A stretch of DNA of 64,000 nucleotides. Origin: Imbricaverruca yamaguchii (taxonomy: Eukaryota > Arthropoda > Thecostraca > Neoverrucidae). The stretch is taken from assembly GCA_034440575.1 (NCBI GenBank), contig JAOTOL010001197.1, forward strand, positions 151,001-215,000. Direction: 5' to 3'. The notes under the pieces were generated by a model, which saw only the letters and a list, made by a program, of their open reading frames with translations, did no database searches and was not told the DNA's origin. The position numbers and the translations under genes are program-made. Shown one piece after another: positions 54,326 to 64,000 of the stretch (its first letter is position 1; each line of letters opens with the position of its first letter).

Positions 54326-54522
54326 GATGCACTATTTCAATCTAATCATGGAGATATAATTTTGCCTATGTTTCATTTTTGGTCGTTGCACTGTTCGTTG
54401 TTGACATTGAGCTTAGTCATGCCCCCCCAATGCACACTCAGACGTCCGTAACTGCACGCCCGGTGCACACTCATATTTCCATGGCCGCACAACTGGTGAA
54501 CACTCAGAATCACATGAATGTT

Positions 54523-54572
54523 GCTATCAGGGGTTAAGAGTGCATCACCTGCATAGGCTGTACAACACCCAT
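54523..54572 (+). mobile_element. Degraded solo hairpin element
   Basis: GGGGTTAAGAGTGCATCACC then GTACAACACCCA; flanks CATGAATG and CATGAGTG are similar. Weaker than the other copies. Confidence 0.5.
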
Positions 54573-55625
54573 AATTCCATGAGTGCACACCTTGCACACA
54601 CTCTGGTTTTCCGTGAATGGAAACCTGGTGGACACCCAGCCCGGCAATCCAAACGCCCGGTGCACAGCCGACTCCGGCTCTCAGGCCGACACCCAGCATG
54701 GCTTGCATCACCACAGTTGAGATGCGTCCCATTCCACACACTGTGTATTCCACACAGTGCAACAAAATAAACGAGAACACCTATTCTCCCTCAAAGAAAT
54801 ATCTGAAAGTGAGGCAGGGCTGCGATGTCAATACATTTTGAGACAACTGTGGCATGCTTCGCGTTATCTGACTGGCTGGTTCCGGCAAATGTCAGGTTTT
54901 TTTTCTATGTAGCACATCACATGCCACTTTTTCAGGATGTTATCGCTCAGGTGCACACCTGGCAAGATGTAGAGATTTGAGATTTAGAGAATCCTTGTCT
55001 AGAAAAATATTAAATGTATATTAAATTTAGATGCTTCAAAATATATTTACACCATATTATGAATTTATGGCAAATAAGTAGTTGCAACAATTCGTAAACA
55101 AAATTCCATAAACTTATTAAATACATCTTACAAATCATAAACACAAAACATGCATACTTCTGATGAGTCCAAAAGTAGCACAAGAACACATTACCCAAAA
55201 TCATCTATACCACTGAAACCATCAGCTTTCTGCAGTATCAAGTGAGTTTCAATAGTGCATACCTTGCAAACAAATATGACTTTTCCCAAGATATGAGGAA
55301 TAAGTTGCCAGAATATTTTCAATAAATCTAGTGCATGCAATTCCAATATTTTGCTTGGGAGCTTCTTCTATATAAATACCACATAATCAACTCAATATGG
55401 CCTCCTTTATATTGGTGTTCACAAATCATCCCAGAAGAATGTTTCATTTATGTACATTCTGAGATATTCCTAAAGTATTACCCCTCACATTTACTTTGTC
55501 TCAACAATGTATCCAAGCCATCATCAGCAGACCACCTACAGTCAGTTGTTGGTAGCATCGCTCAAAAGTCTGACACACCCCAGCTCAATGCACTGAATGA
55601 TCCAAGGGCATCACCAGGAACATTT
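54573..55625. other. AT-rich unassigned DNA
   Basis: 54900-55600 is noticeably AT-rich; no gene or repeat recognised. Confidence 0.35.
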
Positions 55626-55627
55626 CT

Positions 55628-55715
55628 AAGGGTTGTTAAGTTAGATTAGGTTAGGTCAAGCTAAATTAGGTTAGGTTATGTTAATGTTGGTGTTAGGTTA
55701 GGTCGGGTTAGGCAT
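55628..55715. repeat. Degenerate interstitial TTAGG tract
   Basis: GTTAGGTTAGG-type words recur among point changes (TTAGATTAGG, AATTAGG, TCGGGTTAGG). TTAGG is the canonical arthropod telomere repeat. Confidence 0.65.
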
Positions 55716-56955
55716 TCACCATCTACTCTTTCGAAACATTTTTGGTCATGCCCTGGGATCACTTTTTTGCATTTAGCTGTGTGTCTGTATGTTTGAGTGA
55801 TGTCACCAACAACTGACTAACAGTCAGTGGACTGTGACTTGGATGCATTGTTGATATAAGGAATGTGCAATGGGTAATACTTGAAGATTACCTATTCAAA
55901 TACCTGAGCAAATTTGGACACACAATGGTTGGTTTAGGCCTCTGCTCATGGCTGTAGATCCCAAGTGGGTTGGAAGTGGGTGGGCTGTCTGGAATGCCCA
56001 TGGCCTGCTACCCTGCTAATTTTAAGTTGTCACTTCCCCTATTCAATTAGAAAACGTCTTGAAAAGGACTTGGACTACTTGGATTCATGAGATGCTCCAC
56101 CTTGCCCCAGCCATACTTTGCAACATGGGCTGCATACCCATTCATGCATATGTTTGTACAATACATATCATGCAAATCCTTCCATTATGTGCGCTGGCAG
56201 ATGCATAGGAGCATGTACAGACCTACAAAATGGATTAGACTAGCCGCTAGTTAAGGGCTCATGCTGATTAACTCGTCTCAACATGCAACTATTTCGATTT
56301 TAGTGCCGCAGCAAAATATCTCAATACGACTATTAGTTCCTCTTTTTGGGTGAATTACAGATATTAACAACTCTGCCATTCATACTCACGCACCCTTGTT
56401 AACCAATTTGCCTTCATGTAGCGGAAGCTAGCAGAGATTAGGGATTTGGTAGGGATTCATAACTTCCACTGACCACAACGCCTATAATTGCAACGTCAAA
56501 ACTAATGACTACAAGGGCTCAAATCATCTTTACGACCAGGGACGACATAAGCATCCGCCCCTCCACCTGGCGAAATACTACCAACTTCGAATGTACAATA
56601 GGGCACACTCAGTACACTTGCAAGGTAGGTGAAGGGGGACGCTGGAGTGTTGCGATTAAGACTTTTAGATTGTCTTTCTGGTCAAATCCACCCAGTCTCG
56701 GATGATATCCTAAAAGCTGCCGTCTAACTTCCAAACTAAGCTTTGCATAAAAACGGATGGAGTACAATCTGAAATGTTTGGATGAATGAGGTCCGAAAAT
56801 AGTGTGACTTTTGTGTTGATATAAATTAAAAAAATATAATGGCGGTTTTGAGAAGAAATGGACCTCCCAAAAGCATTTTGTCTGCATATAAGGGTAATCT
56901 AGGTGATGAAATTGAACTTTGACAATATTTAGGCTAAGGAAACTAGAAATAAACC
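55716..56955. other. Unassigned DNA
   Basis: No coding, repeat or mobile signature recognised on either strand. Confidence 0.3.
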
Positions 56956-58327
56956 TTAACACGCGCCCTGGAGGGCCTCTGAAAATTACGCGCACTGGGG
57001 GGTGGGGGGCGGATTCCACCCCCACCATAAAATCTCGGCTCCCATTCAGGCTAGATCAACGAAATTCTCAGGGTGGATGGGCACAATATTTAACTCCCTT
57101 GTGTGCAAATTTCGTGACCGTAGGTCAATATCTTTATAGTAAAATGAGGTCAAAATAACAACAAAAAAGGTTTTGCGTGGCTTGGTTTGTCATTGATATC
57201 GATCGCTGTGATTGTGTTTAAATGCTCCGAAATTGGCATTAATGATGCTTTGGACATTACTAATGACGCAATGCATATGCCAGATCCGCCATTTGACCTC
57301 AGGTAACCTATATATGAGCACTTTATCAGGTCATTACCTGCTCCAGTTACCGGAACCGGGCTGCCCATCTGACTGCTCCGTTGAGGGGCTCGGCACAATC
57401 GGCTTCGCAAAGAAAGGAGTGTAATACATGAATAAAGTATAGAAGCGCTTAGGCCACAATGACAAACAGTAGATTTCCGGAGCGTGTAGGAAGTAGCATG
57501 CAAAGTGACATTAATCGCATGACAGTCATTTCCATTTATGACAACATTCCAGTTGACCAAGTTTGGTTCCATTAGCCTGTCATGATGACCTCAGCTACCT
57601 AACATGGCTTTTAAATGATATAGCATAACAATATGCATCAAACAAGTCGCTAGTGTTGTCGATAACACTTCCCTTTTGGCAATATACGGGAAGCGCATCA
57701 GCGGCGATTTTTGTGGTCTGTAGCTGCGAATAAAAAAACTTTAACGGCCCTTAACTTAAAAGCTTTTTGGGCGATTTTCATTTCTTACTTTAAGGAATGC
57801 GCCGGTCATTTCTAAGCAGGTACATAAAAAATGGCGTATATCGGCCGGTACAATATGGAGTTATATAAGAAAAATCTGAGGGATGGGCGGATTTCGCCCT
57901 CCACACCTCCAGGGCGTGTGTTCACCTGTCATGAACTTGACCTGACTTACCGTCGGTGACCTGACATGACTTTGAAACAATGTAGCATAACAGTATACAT
58001 CAAACAAGTCGCTAGTGTTGCCAAGAACATTTCCCTTTTGCGCATGAGCGCATGAGCGCATTACATACGGGAAGCGCATGAGCGCCGATATTTGTGGTCT
58101 GGCGCTGATAATTTTTTTTTACTTTACTCCAATTTTCCTACTCCAACTTTACTCCCTAACTCCAAACAATTTTCGATTGATTTTCGTTTTTCTTACTTTA
58201 AGCAACGTGCCGGCCTTTTCAAAGCAGGTACACAAACAATGGCGTATATCGGCCGGTACAATCGTGAGTTATCTACGAAAAACCGGAGGGGTGGACGGAT
58301 TTCGCCCCCCTCCAGGGCACGTGTTAA
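56956..58327 (-). mobile_element. Composite TTAA-flanked MITE-like element, 1.37 kb, inverted relative to the 52-kb copy
   Basis: Termini TTAACACGCGCCCTGGAGG and CCTCCAGGGCACGTGTTAA. A decayed internal terminus (CCAGGGCGTGTGTTCAC, ~57909-57925) marks the same full-unit plus partial-arm structure as 51913-53263. Confidence 0.85.
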
Positions 58328-59700
58328 GAAAAGACGAATCTGAATAGGCTTAGCCACATGGCGTACACTATCGTGGCCCAGTGACATAGCCAAAGGGACG
58401 AAGAAAGCAGTCGCCCACTGGAGGGTCGGAAGAAGCACTGAAGGCTAAGTCACGGACTGACCGAAAGGGGCAGGGCCGATGAAGAGCCCCGAGTCAACGG
58501 TGCTCAACAAGGAAGGTGCCCTTAGGGAGATGTAAATGACCATTGACTGAGCTAACGTGCAGGGTTTCTAGATGGACGGAGGGGTCCCGGGCTGACGGAG
58601 ATAACCAGGGTCAACATGAAAAGTCCTTTGGCTGTCAGCGGAGCCCAAGCCGAAGGAAGGGCCCATGACATGATGGACTTGGTCCAAGCGTTCGAAGGGG
58701 GGTCCCAGGTTTGTCGAAAAAAACTGGGAAGTTAAAGATGCCCCGAGAAACGACGGAGGTCCCCATAGTTGCCTAAGAGGACATCGGGCCATCAGATAGG
58801 GTCATTGGGTCGACGGATGGGGCCCAAGAAGCACAAGGCTCCTCTACCTGAGGAGGCCCTGGAACCCTGCATAAGGCTTGGCAGAGCAGGCACTGGATCG
58901 CTATAGGGATGGTCCCCGGTCCGGTCGGGGCAAAAACCGCACAAGGAGCTCTTTGCGTGATAGAGGAGGCCCAAGTTCTTGATCGGACTCCGACCGCAAG
59001 GGGGGTGTCCTGAGCCGTGAAAGAGGGTCTCTGAGCCGGACGTGCAGAGCCACTGTGTCGGCTTTGTCTCAGGCCGATGGAGATGGACTCAGAGCTGAAG
59101 AGGGGGAGTCAGGCTGTGTCGGCCTGACACCCCGGCATCTTTATGATAAAGAGACCTCCGAGTACAGCAGACGATCAGAGTCAAAGCGGAGGGTTCCTGG
59201 TGCTACATGAAGGGCCCCGAAGCCCATGGAGGGGCCCGGACTGTTAAAAGGCAGTGGCGTTTCCAAGGGGTGAGTGGGGGCCCGTCTTTCTGGCGAGTCT
59301 GATGGGGGCCTCCAGGCGGCCGCCCTGTGGGGCAGAGATATAACCGAGGAAAATACAATTGCATCTAACAGCTTGTGTGGAAAGGGCCCTTGGAACCTGA
59401 AGACGTCCACCCTGAGGGATGGAAAGGACCGTAAAGACAGGAGAGGGTCCACCCGAGAGTTGGAATGTCCATAGTGGCCAGAAAGAGCAGCTTCAGCTGG
59501 GATGGGCCCATAACAGCAGAGGAATAAACTGGACACTTGAGGGTCAGCAAAAGCTGGGATCCTCATTGGATTTGAAATGGTCATAGAGGGATGAACATAA
59601 CCCATAAAAGTTGAAGAGGACCGGTGAGTGCCCATTCGAGATCTGAAATGCCGCTGAAAATGAGAGTTAGACAAGATTATTTATAAATATGTTAGGCTCC
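58328..59700. other. Purine-rich unassigned segment
   Basis: Enriched for GGGCCC, GGAGG and GATGGA words with a suggestion of degenerate 60-70-bp periodicity. A 177-codon minus frame (59141-59674) shows no recognisable motif. Confidence 0.35.
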
Positions 59701-60150
59701 TAAAAACCTAGCCTAATCTAAATATTGCGGAATCCATTTGACCCTTCACACTACAACAGGAGTGCTTTTTCGTCAGCACCGACACTCTTGAAAGTTCAAA
59801 ACCGTCACCTAAGTATCCTAAACGAAGGCTGCCCTTGTCAGAGCAATGATCATCTGAGTCCTGACTACGTGTGTCGTTGGGAATAGCCTCTGGGGGGGGG
59901 GGCATGGAGTCGAGCTTAGCACTGGCATCGCCCTCGAACTACAGCGCGCGTCAAGTTATTTGACTGCTCGACAGCACACACAATTGGTTGTTTTCGACAA
60001 TCTGATAATCACTTACTCTGATCATATGCACACCTCAAGGAGGAGAGCGATGCCCCTCCTTTGGGCCGGCGGGTGCAGGTGGGCGGGGAAAACGTCAATT
60101 TTAACTCGACATTTGCTATGCACCGTCGTAGGGTTATGGTTCAAATTTGT
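59701..60150. other. Unassigned DNA
   Basis: Nothing recognised. Confidence 0.25.
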
Positions 60151-60154
60151 ACAT

Positions 60155-60748
60155 TCACGGGGATCTGCCCCACCTGTAGTACACTAACGGGGACCTGTTC
60201 CACCCATAGTAAACTCACGGAGACTTATCCCACCCATAGTAAACTCACGGGGACCTCTCCCACCCATAGTACACTCACGGGGTCTTGTGCCACCCATAGT
60301 AAACTCACGGAGACCTATCCCACCCATAGTACACTCACGGGGACCTATCCCACCCATAGTAAACTCACGGGGACCCGTCCCACCCATAGTACACTCACGG
60401 AGACCTGTCCCACCCATAGTACACTCACGGGGACCCGTCCCACCCATAGTTCACTCACGGGGACCTGCCCCACCCATAGTACACTCACGGGGACCCGTCC
60501 CACCCATAGTACACTCACGGGGACCCGTCCTACCCATAGTTCACTCACGGGGACCTGTCCCACCCATAGTACACTCACGGGGACCCGTCCCACCCATAGT
60601 TCACTCACGGGGACCTGCCCCACCCATAGTACACTCACGGGGACCCGTCCCACCCATAGTACACTCACGGGGACCCGTCCTACCCATAGTTCACTCACGG
60701 GGACCTGTCCCACCCATAGTACACTCACGGGGACCTGTCCCACCCAAA
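60155..60748. repeat. 30-bp tandem array, about 20 copies
   Basis: The unit contains ACTCACGGGGACCTGTCCCA and CCCATAGT. Ten codons per unit keeps all frames open. Confidence 0.97.
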
Positions 60749-61395
60749 CTAGAGATTCCCCGTGACAGGCACAAAGGCCACCCCGTTCCCCAGCCTCGAA
60801 CAGAGTACCTCCAAAACGCTAAACTCGCACGATGCCAACCGCGCTACCAGAACCGACAACCCCGACCCGCTGAAGTCAAATTATGTCGATGAATGTGGCA
60901 TGGATCTAACTAACAGTGTGTTTGGGCTACCGAAGTCACTTGAGGCGTTCAGTGTCGGCCCGTTTCCGTTCTAACGATTTGGAATGTATGCTTGGAATGT
61001 ACGTAAGCATTGGAAAGTATTCGTACGCCCCCCGTTCGGTGGATTAGTACTAGTGGCCATGTATCGGAAGCCATGATGTCATGTGCCCCGCAAATCGCCG
61101 ACCGTGATCGGCCGCATGCATTAGTGAACGGCCAACGGCGAGGGGCGTGGCCGGGACCTACGGTCAGCTGGGGGCTGCCGTCGACAGCGTGTCGCCGGGG
61201 AAGGGAGAGCCTAGACCATCGGTCTCTGGCGCCGGATCGCTGCGCGGTCTCACGTCTAAATTAACCAGGCTTCTGGCATTCTACTTCCGGACTTAGAATT
61301 GTTCCCAGCTGACGGCTTGTCTCGGAGAACTCTTATTGAATTCATGCGCTTGTGCGGGCTTTTGTCTGTCGTTTGGTGCCGTTTACATTAATCAT
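60749..61395. other. Unassigned DNA
   Basis: No gene or repeat recognised. Confidence 0.25.
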
Positions 61396-61420
61396 GTCTG
61401 CACAATAAATATATACATAC

Positions 61421-61489
<69 letters not shown>

Positions 61490-61545
61490 CATATATATGC
61501 ATATATATACACATATAAATATACATACACATATACATACACATA

Positions 61546-61600
<55 letters not shown>
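61396..61600. repeat. (TA)n / (ATAC)n microsatellite
   Basis: Two long TA blocks joined by ATACAT and ATGCAT-rich sequence. Confidence 0.97.
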
Positions 61601-61601
<1 letters not shown>

Positions 61602-62570
61602 CTTAATTCACGGCAACGGTTAACATGCAGAAACCATCGAAATCTAGTGTTATTGCGGAACCAAGGTCAACTAGACTACTTCACGAGCGGGGAAGCAGAT
61701 GACTTCCCTACAGTTCGCATGAAAACAACCTTGGAATACGAAGAGCGTACGACATTGGACGCAGGTATATATTAAGACCATACTCTAGCATTCACATACA
61801 GCACCGACCACCTGTGCTGGCCGTGACGTTCGGATACGAAAATAAATCACCAGTCATGCTCCGAACATGAAGCCACGAGTCGAAGCGACGCAACATAAAA
61901 CACCCATTGTGAACATCACTCGAGTACAGCAGAGACGAGTGAACAGCATCAGACAGGAAGCGGAATGCAAACGTTCATGTATTCCGCCAAATATCGAATA
62001 CTGCCCCGCGGGGAATTAAAGGTACACCATATCCGATGATCAAATGGAGCCGTTGGGCAAATATAAGATACCCATCGTCCCTGTAGTTCCCCTCCAAAAA
62101 TATATATACGAATTGAAAGAGAACTGTGCCATCATATCGCTATCACAAACGAGCTCAAGAAGACTAGATGTGCTGCTTTGGTGATACAGAGGTGAGAGTT
62201 ATCGAGAACTCTCGTCATGGATGTCGGAGATGTTCTGGTGTTCCACCAACACAAACACATTTCCACCTCTAGAAATTATTGTGTAGCCTTTGTTAGTTGA
62301 CGAATTCTTTCATCGAGCCCCAACCCAATGATGATCCCTAATTGGCCAGGCCCAGCCCTCAGCTCCGGTATGATGTCATACATGCCATTGAGGGGACAGT
62401 ACGTTTTGGAAACACTTACGGCTGCAGCTGTTGCTCCGCCTCTGCCATCTGCCTCATACCATTCGCCCCACGTTACGTTCAGCTAAGACGCCGCCCCGGG
62501 CGTGTGCCACTGTTGGGTGTTCACTAACCTGGCCCCAGCAGTGTTGCCCTGCACACGTACGGTGGACCTG
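61601..62570. other. Unassigned DNA
   Basis: No recognised structure. Confidence 0.25.
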
Positions 62571-62571
62571 G

Positions 62572-62655
62572 GACGGGGATGGCCGAGTGATTAAGGTGTT
62601 GATCTCTGGGCACCATTCGCAAATGTTTCGTGTTCAACACTCGCACCACTAGGGT
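62572..62655 (+). mobile_element. tRNA-Ser/Leu-like pseudogene or SINE head
   Basis: GGATGGCCGAGTGATTAAGG is a class-II tRNA A-box region; the B box is decayed (CGTGTTCAACACTCG). The acceptor stem does not pair convincingly, so it is not a functional tRNA gene. Confidence 0.6.
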
Positions 62656-63184
62656 CATTTCCCAATCCAGTGACCCACCGGCGAAACAGTGTGGGCGGCG
62701 CCATTAGCCGTGATCGTGCATGATGTGCGTCGAGAACCACCAAATAAACGTCCGGTGGACCAGACGACAAGCGTCGGTCGGACACCTGGAACGCCGCACC
62801 AGACAATGAGTTTCGGCAACAGCTACAACCGCAACAGTGTTTCCAACGCCTGCAATTGCCAGCTGACACAATCAACAGTCCCAGAGTCCGGCCGGAGTCG
62901 TGCCTCTGCGGTCCGTGCTCGCAGCTGAGCTTCTGCGCGACACAACAGAGACCAGCGAGCAGTGCAGTGACGCTGTGAGCTCAGTGACTCGTGCGAGCTC
63001 TCCGAGAGTCGCCGACGGGTGCACAAGTCAATCACGCGCACGGCAACGCACTCTGTTGGTGCTGGAATGTACCACCGCAATCAGTAAGTGTGGGAAAGTT
63101 AGCCATGTACGGAGTTTTACACGCTCCACACTTTTGCGACACGATTGCCCACATCATGTGACCCACACCACAATGGGCGGGTGA

Positions 63185-63241
63185 TCTTAGGAAGTTATTT
63201 GGGCTTTAGAGCGCTTCGACCAGAATTGATCATTCGCGCCC
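63185..63241 (+). mobile_element. Solo hairpin element (variant B), 57 bp, with 10-bp duplication
   Basis: AGTTATTTGGGCTTTAGAGC then TTCGACCAGAATTGATCATT. Flanked by GGCGGGTGAT and GGCGAGTGAT. Confidence 0.8.
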
Positions 63242-63251
63242 AGGCGAGTGA

Positions 63252-64000
63252 TGCACTATTGGAACGATTAACGGTCACTGAACGGTATCAGACGTTTTTA
63301 TGCGCAGCAGAATATCATCAAGCATGCTATACACATTGCACAAAACTGATAGAATCAGGTCGACTGTGTACCGAAATAGTTGTCCAATGTCCACTCATTG
63401 GAATTGGCATCATGTGCCACACTAACTCCAACTAAATATTGAATGGATACTCCGAAATCATTTAAAATTATCTCGGCAGATAATATATATCTCATGACGC
63501 AAAATTCCCCCCAATAATCCTATGCTACACGACAAACCCATATCTTCTTCACACCAGAGGCAACAGCGCCGCCACACGGCGACCACATTAACCATAACTT
63601 CGACGAGTCGCCACAGCGCACCGATCACTGTCCGCTGCAGGCTGCCGACAGTAGCTCCGCCACGCGGCCGGCCGACGAACCCTTGAGGAAGGTCACGTGA
63701 TCTCCGTCCACAGCGTGCACAGTAACCGTCCCGCTGCAGAACTGCGGGCGAAACACGCGACGTCATCCTGCTGACGTCACTGGTATAGAGAACGGCGACC
63801 CGGTCAGGCTGGCACCGACACAAACAGTGCAGAACGCCAAGTGACGTCAGTGGACGAACTTCCGAACGTGGTGCTTCGGAAGAGGGCGAGATATGGCAGG
63901 ACTGCGCAAAATTAGACGAGAGTAAACAGGGCCTTGTCACTATCTCGTGATCGAGGTACTTTCACACTGCATTCACTGAGCCTATGTCGCGTGTATACGT
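63252..64000. other. Unassigned DNA at window end
   Basis: A 160-codon minus frame (63458-63940) has no recognisable domain. Confidence 0.25.

Noticed and set aside
59141..59674. 177-codon minus-strand frame as a gene
   Set aside because: No recognisable domain or splice signals, and it lies in purine-rich degenerate sequence.
62572..62655. Functional tRNA-Ser or tRNA-Leu gene
   Set aside because: The B box is decayed and the acceptor stem does not pair; better read as a pseudogene or SINE head.

Overview
Eukaryotic (animal) genomic DNA, very probably arthropod and plausibly a crustacean such as a barnacle. The evidence is spliced genes with GT-AG introns, strongly GC-ending codons, tRNA-derived SINEs, CR1-like and I/Jockey-like LINE fragments, hAT-like and TTAA-flanked DNA elements, and a degenerate patch of the arthropod telomere motif TTAGG. 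The species cannot be fixed from sequence alone.

Two protein genes are supported, and they converge tail to tail. On the + strand, 3053-4474 encodes a multi-pass acyltransferase of the NRF-6 (nose resistant to fluoxetine) / Acyltransferase-3 family. On the - strand, 51115 down to 11719, is a complete CLEC16A (Drosophila ema, C. elegans gop-1) orthologue. I assembled it from 17 coding exons whose splice phases all agree, giving 2946 nt and 981 residues. It encodes an endosome/autophagy/mitophagy regulator.

Layout: 1-3000 has no recognised gene, only a SINE and small repeats. 3053-4474 is the acyltransferase. 4.8-9.5 kb holds tandem arrays (106, 27, 28-36 and 56-60 bp units). 9.5-11.7 kb has old SINE and unassigned DNA. 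11.7-51.1 kb is CLEC16A, whose introns are largely minisatellite (18 to 65 bp units) with nested transposons. 51-64 kb upstream of CLEC16A carries two composite TTAA-flanked elements, a 30-bp array, (TA)n tracts and small SINE pieces.

The most unusual observation is that many CLEC16A intronic minisatellites are built from the exon-intron junction they touch. Their units contain the end of the neighbouring exon plus its 5' splice site, or the 3' splice site plus the start of the exon. The gene therefore carries dozens of decoy splice sites in tandem, some closer to consensus than the real one. Separately, intron 7 has an array of about 48 units, nearly all containing GTCACGTGAC, the published CLEAR/TFEB site. 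A family of 53-59 nt hairpin elements, each with its own target-site duplication, looks like a solo-mobilised SINE tail. Nearly all long open frames in this window are artefacts of tandem arrays.
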